Source: CAXGTL01 sp964645705 (GTDB lineage: Archaea; Nanobdellota; Nanobdellia; Woesearchaeales; CAXGTL01). From it: a DNA stretch of 64,000 bases. The stretch spans positions 186,001-250,000 of the forward strand of contig CAZYAB010000001.1 in NCBI GenBank assembly GCA_964645705.1, read 5' to 3'. The translations under genes and the position numbers were made by a program. The first letter of the stretch is position 1. Every line of letters begins with the position of its first letter. Of the stretch, positions 58,701-62,961 are shown piece after piece. The notes below the pieces were generated by a model. It ran no database searches, had not been told where the DNA came from, and saw only the letters and a program-made list of their open reading frames with translations.

Positions 58701-59816
58701 TTTAACTGGTTCATTTATTTTGATTATTTCTGGTTCAATGATTGTTTCAGCAATATTACTAGCATTAGCATCAACAATTTCTACTTTTTCATATAAAGTC
58801 TCTGTTATTTCATCAATTTGTATACCATTTATATCAAATAGATCATATTCTGATAAATCACCTATCTTGCTTTGCAAGAAACCATCTATTACAATATATT
58901 TATCATTAGAATCTTTATTCACCAAGTCAGTTACTTGTATTTTCATTAAATGATCTGAATCAGATAATTCATTTATTGAGATTAGATAAGGTTTTATACT
59001 TTCTTGTGAATAAAAATCAACTAAATAACTAATATCATCTATTGAAACATTTGCAACGCCAAAGTCATCTCTTTTTTCTGTTAATATATAAATATTATTT
59101 CCACTGAATTCGAATTCTAATGAATCACCTGGATAATTTGATATTAGTGATGCATCTCCACTATATGCAGAATCTTGTGTTTCAAACCAAAGTCCTTGAT
59201 AATCAAGATCTTCTGCTTGTGTTAATATTACTAAATAGTTTTCAGTAATAATTGGAATAGTATCTTCGTCTAAAGTTTCATTATTTTTTTCTACAGCATT
59301 TAAGAATGCAACAACTTCATCAACTAAAACATAATAATCAGTGGACAAATTATTCTTTTCATCATCAACACTAACAACAAGTTTGTGTTCATCCCCTACT
59401 AAGTCAAAATCATAGCTTGCATTATACTTTGTTTCTTCTGAATACAGATCTATTTTATAATTTTGATCATCTATGTCAATGTTCATGATACCAAAGTCTT
59501 CTCTTTTTTGTGTAAATATTTGCACAGAGCTTGCATTGAATTCATATTCTAATGATGATCCTGGAGTGTTTGTAAATAATGCCTCTCCTCCAATATAGTT
59601 TTCATTTTGTATTAAATTCCATGCATTTTTTTGTATTGGTTCTAGTATTGAAGAACCAGTTACACCATTTATATCTGCATTTATAGATAGAGTAAGCAAT
59701 ACTAAGAAAATCATAGCAAACATAAACACAACACTAAATTTAATAGAATTATTCATAGACTTTGCTATGTTTTTCTTGCTTTTTCTATTTCCTCTTTTGT
59801 TTTTACTATTACCCAT
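37800..59816 (-). CDS. 7338-residue giant multidomain surface protein with multi-pass basic C-terminus
   Basis: One uninterrupted frame. Residues 1-45: basic n-region and signal/anchor helix (FSVVFMFAMIFLVLLTLSI). About 50-320: two related beta-sandwich (CBM-like) repeats (SLEYEFNASSVQIFTQKRED; SLEFEFSGNNIYILTEKRDD). About 340-715: charged stalk and Ig-like parts. About 716 on: composite units of some 865 residues, each with NosD-type beta-helix, a C-x8-CD loop (CYDTNVDGICDD), an NEAT/Ig-like domain, FG-GAP/VCBS repeats (DINNDGWLDLIVAG) and an FN3-like WSG...YWAVQTIDSSLKASAWS domain. Ig tandems lie at about 2460-2890. Residues 6230-6570: stalk with the domain shared with the 357-residue protein. 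Residues 6573-6596: membrane exit. Then three TM hairpins separated by K/R-rich segments, predicted cytoplasmic. Sequons are dense throughout the external part. Probable adhesin or cell-contact structure. No SD; 30 bp after the RHH gene. Confidence 0.85.
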   Translation of the reverse strand: MGNSKNKRGNRKSKKNIAKSMNNSIKFSVVFMFAMIFLVLLTLSINADINGVTGSSILEPIQKNAWNLIQNENYIGGEALFTNTPGSSLEYEFNASSVQIFTQKREDFGIMNIDIDDQNYKIDLYSEETKYNASYDFDLVGDEHKLVVSVDDEKNNLSTDYYVLVDEVVAFLNAVEKNNETLDEDTIPIITENYLVILTQAEDLDYQGLWFETQDSAYSGDASLISNYPGDSLEFEFSGNNIYILTEKRDDFGVANVSIDDISYLVDFYSQESIKPYLISINELSDSDHLMKIQVTDLVNKDSNDKYIVIDGFLQSKIGDLSEYDLFDINGIQIDEITETLYEKVEIVDANASNIAETIIEPEIIKINEPVKWTKTVTVNESTDNITIELPKEVVNISIKKIDEFENEELVEDEKVKVVDENKEVKEISEFVKEKQIHEIEREINLKKEFDQDTNDLEKKKEKLEKEKPRSRGMGIQSNEVEEVVVDENINVDEENEEETELIITEEITKDDELEIEYYTEAPIAVENNLSSTKKEVLISSETHYENILAYTYVDDVPLSSVKIYRTTDGGRELVELYSHSDLNNNSLIDYVEWIVPHLSNQTYEIEIVVLNVQSYPVVGGNWTVEFTTSGIANLTIAASNGTTWDNVNEDNDLKFLDLKCGDVSIDYEWIDGSVFVQDYECDETSYEVSKVLTPGKHTIMFSFGDQVVYARNAASINSCRELSSGVYQLSQNVRNESTCFHVTGNDVTLDCQGYRVEGNGEQFGDTTYGINITARTGINITNCTIFNFTAGIYALKSNHSHFNKLNLTNNSGSGISSSRSINNSVFLSSIYYSGSQGISLDESHNYTIYNNTFENPTGGGGGGATNTDVKFQMMGGSNSGDTLIYLNTFLDWNSISNSQNADRLGINNSNYGNFWTSYDEPIEGCYDTNVDGICDDAYNFTAQSGAPGGGSDVVDFLPIRSTSITAGTIMKLQTDIGSGQNNDSDTNGYILPNGVGNYFFEIINSQAISDEIVINTTNYGNIGGIVLNQSSFTSVPAYGKVAFEINVTDSTIGTYIVGINLSTDGKDYDHWFNLTTYVIEAFGENTTWGANLVSAYGASMISADVDNDTRPDLIMFGQNENSNISSWVYTNDGLQFNLNFTWSVNFTNYSTMSSSAAADFNNDGWIDVIVFGSDGNNPQCNVYINNQSSFIQNLTWEQNLTAVQNPSVATSDIDLDGKIDLVVIGEDSGSNKLLKVYVNNGSSFNEDHGWQKNFTTLGTEGFANLMDIDNDGYLDLIMSAEDDVSNIVVEVYISNKTTFVYNSSYTNGFNSFMSPGGGGTNNIYAAPADYNNDGLMDIALIGQSGSTAIFMYFNNQTSFNYNESWTDGVTFGTNIGMIYAGDYNNNGFIDLITLSPSTSTGDGVYLFNNTGSAITSDTTFAKFLPDNINMLQSGSGLFVDVDSDNNLDLVLFGAESSGAATTAYQKIFTNRLSTTNNAPGAPDTFANTYIGGGDPKLNISWSGATDTEGGRLYYNVKVGTASGDYEIIRGIKSSSNLPAQGMYGNAQHQTYMLVNTSNATTYWAVQTIDSSLKASAWSAEQTYTPPVVDTRTSLSACQNLSTPGKHYRLTQDVQNDSTCFTITADNITLDCDGYQITGNETPTGDFSYSGFNITNTLNTTINNCTIINFTYGIYMYNANVSYLTNLTVINNTGSGIYLTDSHNNTIKTSTIKDNPGYGVIFYNMGNNNIFENNTFSNMYSSGDIIDIRFDCSAESRCASNKFYGNSFNSSASFSQTTNSEYNIMNNSRFGNQWLSKDEPTQACYDSDSNGICDDVYNFSAEGVGQDGQWNDIIDYLPLRSTSITANISLILVTSSGAGQYNDANYDGYSAINDIGTYYVDIINSAETAENITLNLSNYGGFDILSPNASSFASVPAYSKISFAVNISKSALGSFILGINATTNSTGYNDWLNLTTFVIEAFAESTAWQKNLVGSGSTGMVVGDFNNDGLLDLFASGQDFGASTYITNVYINDGSTFSPNYTWSQNITNLSTPSIAAADINNDGWLDLIATGSESISGGNTVASTKVYINNQSMFVQNLTWSQNITPKQSASIGVGDIDRDGDIDFVMIGVNDSMAMPAQGIESKVYINNGSTFNEDFVWEGNLTDMYMSNANGVTLIDINNDSYLDLFLIGEDGTSVFTEFYINNETAFVYNSSYSLGMKSYESDGGMLGLYSAFADYNNDGWIDVAMIGQISGTKYFDIYLNNQSSFNYNATWNTSVNPTAACLVSPVDYDSDGDMDIVFIPSAGQQESFVLYNNSGSNFNIDTTYAKMLPSSQSVSGVIIDINSDNDPDLITMGQDSSSNYYGKVFINSRSSSNTVPIAPTSFNQGYGTSLDLNWSGASDSEGGMLFYNLRVGTSSAGDDVVSGEQGIGSYPVQGMYGNMLQNNFISLNVSNDTYYWSVQTIDSSLKTSAWSTEQEFNVAGDTTAPTISIVYPVNNTNVSAGTTWTWVNITTNENATCQYNESGGFVFGTNGTNFTSSNNTFHYFNYSNFSIGLANETMHTLYYKCNDTGGNIMSTPTVHRFGVNKSVSDEDITPPSITIIYPQDNSNLSAGTTWTWINITTNENATCQYNESGEFIFDTNGTNFTYFNNTFHYFNYSNNSIGLVNGSSYNLYYKCNDTSGNVMSSSTMHIFRLNRSDMSPPSISIIYPTNNSNLSAGTTWTWINITTNENATCQYNESGGFIFGTNGTNFLNSNNTYHRLNYSNNSIGLVNGSTYNLYYKCNDTSGNVMSESTGHVFRLNRSDMTPPTISITYPQNQSELSRGTLWTWVNITTNENATCQYNESGDFIFGTNGTNFTYFNNTFHYFNYSNYSIGLINGSSYSFYYKCNDTVGNINPSSTTHTFSVGESIEISGCQDLDIANEKYKLTQDISSTSTCINVLETGITLDCQGYRIEGNGDTGDTTYGINITEQTRANISNCTLFNFTAGIYLESGNHSTFSNLNLTNNSESGISVSKSVNNTIFLSSITYNTNQGVSLDAAHNHTFYNNTFLNPTSGAGSYTDINFQMTSGSNSEDTLIYLNSITDSDCLGTTTNADRINLNNSQFGNFWTSKDEPTEGCYDTNVDGFCDDIYNFTAESAGGGGDEQFNDYLPLRKSDITAGISISLITSTGAGQNNDSAANGYIVANDIANYFINIINSQNSADHITINTTNYNNIGTIIVNQSSFEGVPAYGKVSFTINVTDSAIGTYIVGINTTTNDTDYTQWLNLTTKVIETFKDDATWETNLNGVITPAIASGDVDNDSDFDLIIIGENSNSKPIANVYINDGSTFNVNSTWSKNITNVTSPSTALADIDNDGWLDLIVAGSDINSSASTEVYINNRSGFIQNTTWSQNITPKQSASIAVGDINLDGKIDMVLVGYNNSDPTGIESKVYINNGTTFNENHAWQKNLTGMYKGSANLFDVDNDTYLDLLIVGEDENNNLLTEVYISNTTTLVYNSSYSLGFNNYQTQGSGNHMYTTIADFDNDGSIDIAIFGQINGGDKQLDIYLNNQTSFNYNSSWTSGLTFQEMGMVYPGDYDNNGNIDLVYMPAGTTGDSVLALNNTGESFVEDSEFKKFLPNNNNAGTGIMSGTALLVDVDSDNNLDIVLSGDESGASAEIYTAELASDNTAPSAPTSFANSYGDSLDINWSGATDTEGGTLYYNLRVGTSSGANDIVSRVYGSASNPSQGMFGNMLTGDNIQLNISKGTYYWAVQTIDSSFTASDWSAEQTYVPTTYISSCQNLDSESETYRLTQDIENETGCFDIQANDIILDCQGHQIQGDGTSSTYAGINITGRTNIIVRNCTILNFSYGIYLYDTNLSDFSNLTVNNNSDDGIYLYFANDNSINTSYIEYNTNYGLYFDGSSGNEFYNNTINNNVQTNIYFDNTNNRRNNDTLFVTNTFMDSSTLNSLQNTNNLMLNNSDYGNVWTAKDEPSEGCFDANTNVICDEIYNLSTQGNNQDAGDNHVIDYLPIRKSEITAGINITIDEATGVAQYGNDDFDGYATVGNIETYYVKIINNQDSNENITINFSNYNGFDTLVANQTSFEEVSAYSRTSFIVNISDANVGTFVLGMNATTNDSNYNNWLNVSTKIIEAFKEQTTWQTNINGGFTNAITSGDVDNDDDLDLIVIGNDGNGNAIANVYINDGSTFNVNSTWSKNITNVTSASSILTDINNDGWLDLIVSGTDVNDFASTEIYINNQSMFVENSTWSQNITPKQQGSIAVGDINLDGKIDMVLIGINYSIGGVNGLESKVYVNNGTALHENNGWQKNLTAMYNGAANLFDVDNDTYLDLLLVGGDENDNIYAEIYINNKSTFVYNSSYSLGISQNYELPTGSTNLLYTAIGDYNNDAWMDIAIQGRVSSETKLDIYFNNQTSFDYNSNWTSGLTFNNPGMLYPGDYNNNGKIDLIFTIASTASDDLVLLNNTGVNFTEDFDFEKFLPTSNNAGSSIGSGSCLFADYDGDNNLDLVLIGDISGASAKIYTGELSSNNDLPSAPTSVINNYHDDGLNLSWSGASDTQGGTLYYNIKVGNSSGSRNIVSGKYGLGSSPAQGMYGNMITATGIMLNVTNQTYYWSVQTIDSSLKASAWSSESNTADTSAPTITIDNPENNSYTTSGRTWQWINLTTSEIGNCQYNNSNDFEFNVNGTNFDTSGTTKHFLNLTGLTDGSTHTLYFRCNDTHGNENNVSSILSFKTKYGFSNCSNLTTSNMIYELNSSIENAIDAKCINAYADDITIDCQGMVIDGQDNADTYGIYMNGSNSVTITNCTITDFYDGIFVNLSSNNSQITNNNFTSNKRSGIYFGNDFSSYRDNNISSNVFDSQELSTGYDIYLIGLYNNISSNNFSSTNIMQNIYVKSDTNTNNNIINSNRFSDSGNYTIYIGNNSNYNIISNNLMLSSYDFGIYLNGSDYNLIQDNNITSHGNTSFDAGIILTLGATYNNITNNTFKNNFEYAIFFNTSADNNSIVWKNNFINNQTGHYIYDNASINFYNLSNRGNYWDVYDDSDEGCVETDDDGICDSSFTGDNAGKVIDYHAYTSINGWLLGRPTVTEYNTSLGSTNFSALDNTTDVPNLTLANVQGKIRWTNQIVNAEEQDFDLNIEIGDEFVVVNTSQLHSSLNTSADITIKSVNCSGFKPLTDLVYTEQDYSTKADIQTYGKSCPTSVCSNIACIGGVLNFTVAHFTGYAFGGNANLTISDSHEGSSVDQGTNATFYANYTNSTGHLIQSASCNVTFEDGAGSWYQMTQDGNKTYNYSKSFATGGTLSWNVTCDHDDYTELNANDTISVVGGSESISSCQTLSSSGTTYTLTQNVADNDTCFEVTANNVALDCSGYNIIGNGTTPIGNPTINADEVSSDFFTGVKLQSVTGFNMTNCTVLNFTDGIFMNYSNLSRIEDSNITNNTLRGIVLNLAHNNTIKSTDFSLNSYYSIEIYASHYTTIVSNWFHEKLSSAPSAGEGQGLLNAIDIGGFDGAGGTSNYTLIYKNEFENFTSLSRICVDGHYTMLDNGSIGNRWGNYDDLMDYVLSDGYRDDPYYDAEGYADGCFDADDDVVCDNVYNLTRISDSNVGSCDDDGAAYGIDYYPEKDADVNWNNITLFVSNQRGVAYYWTDAITQGPNPPSRVVAEGYVAANSDVTTSEIGSNYTVYLVNNDDDSRTLAMDSGGALVPHYTGYSDTIDPYTIIEITLQVSPDADVGLTTQMDSITVDTDDGSGPDDSVQVRSNLIQAFMPNSGPWFGTGEGAFQTGGNGIMMAAGDVDRNNYTDILVFSGPSPTAQTDTDYLYAHVLTNNLGNGFHNEGWAENITPVSHGSMTLADINNDLWLDLIVAGSTHPTGGGNDTVHVYINDHTKFRQNLTWSQNITPGSQPSIITGDIDLDGKVDLIVQGSYDDGGGGITPNPTLVYINNGTSFVQDAVWSAHLDARDDGFINLVDVNNDHYLDLITSGDDHVDDVYGPFIWINNGTTFEQNQTWDNGGNMGLPASPHNNIAFADLNNDNWMDMVVLGGWAYINNKSTLVRDESWDDNLTGDITFLGDYDNDGDIDLLTDRPGDNGNEIITYYNNGSSLLIDNQSNKFVTSLNVESAIFGDFDGDGNIDMLAAEEETVAGDDDYNELLMFLNYNNDSNTAPSDPTGFTAVYDGGIDVEWAGATDPEGGPTYYNIRIGTTDGGHDVISPAYGYSADPAQGMYGNMQTINSTLFNIPQETNTFYLGVQAIDTGFEKSNWSETTITYVADVRVVQVGGVVTTIGEEYISSGGATEDVISEILEHVDAEDLGLIEVSKANVDVTVEDRIIEEEETTTDVIAEVLEQEVNEVVSEELRLLRTGIERQIASPVRVKKTLTSYKIKAKETEKSIDVTLIEAKIKAGEPITGFTLVEAIPKSMAEHIREVNFIGILPIKILQADPIVKFYFERINKNEEKKVKYLINKKIETLNTKSIAVYENIPILRESENRSIKVEKWKMTQVALGNETLNITVDELEEDFVVINIKGGSYRIDLGKSKDIDLDKDGKTDITVLLLSSKFGQAKITLRKVMRPDEGKYVEEGIRDKIIKVPVALLNMQSFYMAMGTLLLLLISYLSMHITDNKANKEYLVKRKKEKRKKKQQKIRKIKEKIKKKKIRKKKGGSLGIMFSKLKKLLLSLKAIHIKVKHKRRIKKSIKNEKILKKQHKKIRKKIEKHRIRKSKGLLRKAIEKHRKAIISIIIIILGVLLIGSLITLVYYFIDYSKLVDLALRIKESIIRMIVQSEEELYSPFYIYHIMIGIGSLVIVIAIINLVKAVTILFKRKLKTVKTERKKRDTIKRKKKKQQMLKKLMLVKTEMKRKRQENKRIRQERKKKRKLERMRKREEKRKKKQEEKRKRKLEKIRKQEEKNRKRSTSERERKRIEKKRRKEKRKKEKQEQRERKRKQKKLEKERRIREKERKRKEKELERIKAEKRKERKIKTKQKQEQEKSIQQRIAAKKAEKAHKIRKRKQFKERYGEFIKSSIIIISVIVLAALAIYYIEFSKLWSFISKLKTSIITTLSSANYLSQIIIGVGILAAIILIIQLIKAMPVLIKKECKILERFRRIRKRQKEIRKRRKEEKEKRKKQRERLKQIRIEKKKKKKKRRILNKLKSIRQGIKDNIRKKRLRRIRIKNSKRKEKERKKKERKRIRNIRKRKRLEEKRRKQLSKSIKKGKQRKKELREQRKIERQIRQIRAARKATKEQRKRKRERFFKKYGQLIIILILISLIIVVGYHINYSKLIDFAIASLSSTNYVYHIIIGLVGLLILLLIINIIKIVFRLFKGNKDKIKKKDIKRQRTKKKTKRKKKDRKKKSKKDKKRGK
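37921..39690 (-). repeat. Three tandem transmembrane-hairpin modules with basic spacers
   Basis: Module A (nt about 39430-39690), B (about 38610-38830) and C (about 37921-38130) share the plan hydrophobic helix, then YYFIDYSKLVDLA / YYIEFSKLWSFI / YHINYSKLIDFA, a 25-45 residue outer loop, then YHIMIGIGSLVIVI / SQIIIGVGILAAII / YHIIIGLVGLLILL and a second helix. B and C are introduced by similar RKRKQFKERYGEF / RKRERFFKKYGQL. Between them lie Lys/Arg/Glu-rich segments of about 190 and 160 residues, which the positive-inside rule puts in the cytoplasm. Confidence 0.7.
38140..39430. other. Polypyrimidine/polypurine tract encoding K/R/E-rich segments
   Basis: The plus strand is overwhelmingly C and T (CTTTTTCTTTCTTTTTC-like) at 38140-38610 and 38860-39430, with shorter runs at 37800-37920 and 39700-40020. 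On the coding strand this is AAA/AAG/AGA/GAA codons. Open frames on the plus strand here (F/L/S-rich) are shadows. Such tracts can form triplexes (H-DNA) and slip during replication. Confidence 0.6.
41080..43895 (-). repeat. Giant-gene last beta-helix/propeller unit
   Basis: Starts SSCQTLSSSGTTYTLTQNV; beta-helix with ALDCSGYNIIGNG; a larger insert containing YADGCFDADDDVVCD; FG-GAP blocks such as DINNDLWLDLIVAGS; and a closing domain with WAGATDPEGGPTYYNIRIG. It is more divergent than units 1-4, with longer loops. Confidence 0.7.
45970..48555 (-). repeat. Giant-gene composite unit 4
   Basis: Starts SSCQNLDSESETYRLTQDI, with ILDCQGHQIQGDG; Ca-loop CFDANTNVICDE; FG-GAP blocks; ends with SLKASAWSSE. 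Same length as unit 3 within a few bases. Followed by one Ig-like copy and a shorter beta-helix-only unit (about 44640-45660) with a long run of N-rich turns. Confidence 0.75.
48560..51145 (-). repeat. Giant-gene composite unit 3
   Basis: Starts SGCQDLDIANEKYKLTQDI, with TLDCQGYRIEGNG; Ca-loop CYDTNVDGFCDD; FG-GAP blocks such as DIDNDGWLDLIVAG; ends with SFTASDWSAEQTY. Parts of the VCBS region are almost identical in wording to unit 4 (VYINDGSTFNVNSTWSKNIT), pointing to recent homogenisation. Boundaries are approximate. Confidence 0.75.
51150..52435 (-). repeat. Four tandem Ig-like domains in the giant gene
   Basis: Four copies of about 320 nt (105 residues). Each has PxISIxYPxNNSxLSAGTTWTW, NATCQYNESG, a THF/FHYFNYSN stretch and YYKCNDT. 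DNA-level identity between copies is high, suggesting recent duplication. A fifth, more divergent copy (APTITIDNPENNSY) is at about 45660-45965. Confidence 0.75.
52440..55050 (-). repeat. Giant-gene composite unit 2
   Basis: Starts SACQNLSTPGKHYRLTQDV, with TLDCDGYQITGNE; Ca-loop CYDSDSNGICDD; FG-GAP blocks such as DFNNDGLLDLFASG; ends with a SLKTSAWSTEQEF FN3-like domain. It is followed by the Ig tandem rather than directly by unit 3. Boundaries are approximate. Confidence 0.75.
55060..57680 (-). repeat. Giant-gene composite unit 1
   Basis: Codes for about 870 residues: the SCRELS opening, beta-helix with TLDCQGYRVEGNG and NITNCTIFNFTAGIY, the Ca-loop CYDTNVDGICDD, a beta-sandwich, nine or so FG-GAP blocks and the FN3-like end ASAWSAEQTY. 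The same order and nearly the same length recur in units 2-4. Boundaries are approximate. Confidence 0.75.
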
Positions 59817-59846
59817 TTTTTTTATTTATTGTTTATTCTTAATTTT

Positions 59847-60107
59847 TTATTCATCTATTTTGATTCCTCTATCTTTTAGAATCTTTTTTACCTCCTCATT
59901 CTTTAAGCCAGTTATGTCAGCAATCTGGCCAATTGGTAAATTGTCTTTCCCAAGCTGCACAGCAATAGAATTCATTAGATTAGGATTATTTTGCAGCATA
60001 AGCCTAAAACCTTCTTTTAGAACATCAGATTTACTAGAAAAATGTCCAGACTTGACAATTGCTTCTAGTTGTTTTTTCATTACTTGTGGTAGGCTGACAT
60101 TTACCAT
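59847..60107 (-). CDS. Ribbon-helix-helix regulator upstream of the giant gene
   Basis: 86 residues. MVNVSLPQVMKKQLEAIVKSG, then SSKSDVLKEGFRLML, is a clear RHH (CopG/ParD-like) DNA-binding domain. The C-terminal part, IGQIADITGLKNEEVKKILKDRG, looks like an additional helix-turn-helix. No toxin gene is adjacent; instead the 7338-codon gene begins 30 bp downstream without its own SD or clear TATA, so both are probably on one transcript. The SD is GAGGATT (60121-60127 complement). The predicted start (about 60164) lies within a symmetrical operator, which implies autoregulation. Confidence 0.72.
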   Translation of the reverse strand: MVNVSLPQVMKKQLEAIVKSGHFSSKSDVLKEGFRLMLQNNPNLMNSIAVQLGKDNLPIGQIADITGLKNEEVKKILKDRGIKIDE

Positions 60108-60137
60108 TCTATACTATATAATCCTCTTGTACGTACG

Positions 60138-60169
60138 ACAATTATTGTTAAAATTTTAACAATTATTGT
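60138..60169. promoter_or_regulatory. Operator: two ACAAT-T-ATTGT palindromes 21 bp apart
   Basis: ACAATTATTGT at 60138-60148 and again at 60159-60169 are each dyad-symmetrical around a central base, separated by the palindrome TAAAATTTTA (60149-60158). Centre-to-centre distance is 21 bp, two helical turns, so two protein dimers would bind the same DNA face. The block covers the start site predicted from the TATA at 60188-60195. GTACGTAC (60129-60136) adjoins it. Confidence 0.65.
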
Positions 60170-60187
60170 TATCTTATTGAGAACTAA

Positions 60188-60195
60188 TATATAAA
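60188..60195 (-). promoter_or_regulatory. TATA box for RHH regulator and giant gene
   Basis: TATATAAA on the plus strand (TTTATATA on the minus strand), centre 60191.5. With 27.5-nt spacing, transcription starts at about 60164, inside the operator, giving a 57-nt leader to the ATG at 60107. The stretch from here to 60317 shows nothing else. Confidence 0.55.
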
Positions 60196-60317
60196 GCTAT
60201 CTATTTTGCATATATATAATAATATAAAAGTTCATAATATTTATTTTCAATATGGTAAAAATAGAATAAATAAGCAAAATAATAAAGAAATAACATAAAC
60301 AAAAGAATCTATGTAGA

Positions 60318-61640
<1,323 letters not shown>

Positions 61641-61714
61641 GATATTGTATAATAGTTATTATTATATAAATTTAACTACTAAGATTTTTAAATCCATTCA
61701 AATTCCCCTTATAT

Positions 61715-62830
61715 ATGTTCAAGTTATTAAAACAATCAGAAAAAGCAAGATACGGAAAACTAGAAGTAAATGGAAGAAAAGTAGAGACTCCATTCTTTAT
61801 GGTAGCTGCAACAAAAGCAGCAGTACGCCATACTACATCAGATGAATTCAAGAAATTAGGTGGAAATGCAATTATCTGTAATTCTATGTTACTTTCTCTA
61901 AGACCTGGAACAGAATTCATAAAAAACAATGGAGGAATCCATAAACTAATGAATCTCGATAGAATGATATTCACAGACTCAGGTGGTTTTCAAGTGATAA
62001 GACAGTTTTGTGAAAAAATAGATAATAATGGAATCTGGTTTAAGTCACCATATGATGGAAAAAAAGAATATCTAGATCCTAAAAAATGCATGCAGAACCA
62101 AATAAACATTGGTAGTGATGTTGCAATGTGCTTAGATCACATGCCATTAGCAGGCACAACTAAGTCAGAAGCATTATTTTCTCTAAACAGAACAACAGAA
62201 TGGGCTAAATTATGTAAACAAGAACACCAAAAGCTAAAACAAGAGTTTGGCTCTAATCAACTTCTATTTGGCATAGCACAAGGAAGCATTTATCCAGATC
62301 TAAGACAAAGATCTATAGAGGAAATCAAAAAAATAAACTTCGACGGTTATGCATTAGGTGGCTTAGCAATTGGCGAAGATAAAAAAGACATGTTTGCGAT
62401 GATGGATCTCGGTGGAAAACTCCTTCCAAAAGACAAAATACGTTATGTAATGGGACTTGGTCATCCAATTGACATTGTTGAAGCAGTATCCTTAGGCTTT
62501 GATTGTTTTGATTCTGTTTATCCAACACAATGTGCAAGACACAATCATCTTTTTACTTCAGAAGGCATAATAAAAATAAATACAAATAAACACAAATCAG
62601 ACCACCACCCTATAGACAAAAACTGTTCGTGCCAAGTTTGCAAAAATCATACCAGGGCATACATCCATTACTTGACAAAGATAGACGAACCTATTGCTTA
62701 TCAATTAAAAACTTATCATAATATTCATTTTATGTATGGTCTTATGAGGCAGATGCAGGATGCGATTAAAGAGGATAGGTTTGAAGAGTGGAAGCAGAAC
62801 TTTATAGCAAACTTTAAAAACACTAACTAA
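61715..62830 (+). CDS. tgt: tRNA-guanine transglycosylase, bacterial-type
   Basis: 371 residues, TIM-barrel base-exchange enzyme. Asp88 in FTDSGGFQV and the nucleophile Asp266 in FDSVYPTQ are present, and the zinc site is Cys304, Cys306, Cys309 and His335 (CSCQVC plus 26 residues), the spacing of bacterial Tgt. There is no C-terminal PUA domain. Archaeal ArcTGT, which inserts preQ0 at G15, is about 580 residues with PUA, so this protein resembles bacterial or eukaryal enzymes acting on G34. PTQCARHNHLF deviates from the common PTRNARNGHLF, so substrate choice may differ. Leaderless: TTTTTAAA at 61685-61692. Confidence 0.88.
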   Translation: MFKLLKQSEKARYGKLEVNGRKVETPFFMVAATKAAVRHTTSDEFKKLGGNAIICNSMLLSLRPGTEFIKNNGGIHKLMNLDRMIFTDSGGFQVIRQFCEKIDNNGIWFKSPYDGKKEYLDPKKCMQNQINIGSDVAMCLDHMPLAGTTKSEALFSLNRTTEWAKLCKQEHQKLKQEFGSNQLLFGIAQGSIYPDLRQRSIEEIKKINFDGYALGGLAIGEDKKDMFAMMDLGGKLLPKDKIRYVMGLGHPIDIVEAVSLGFDCFDSVYPTQCARHNHLFTSEGIIKINTNKHKSDHHPIDKNCSCQVCKNHTRAYIHYLTKIDEPIAYQLKTYHNIHFMYGLMRQMQDAIKEDRFEEWKQNFIANFKNTN

Positions 62831-62961
62831 CTTCCAACACACAATGAACTACCAAAACACAGTCAGAATGTTTGGATCTTAACTTTTTCTAATGTATATT
62901 TTATTATTTAATTTAATAATTATTTTTTATTTATATTTTTAAAACACGGAGGAAACTAAAA

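Noticed and set aside
59847..60107. RHH gene as antitoxin of a toxin-antitoxin pair
   Set aside because: No ParE/RelE-like or PIN gene is adjacent; the downstream gene is the giant surface protein, so a regulator role fits better.
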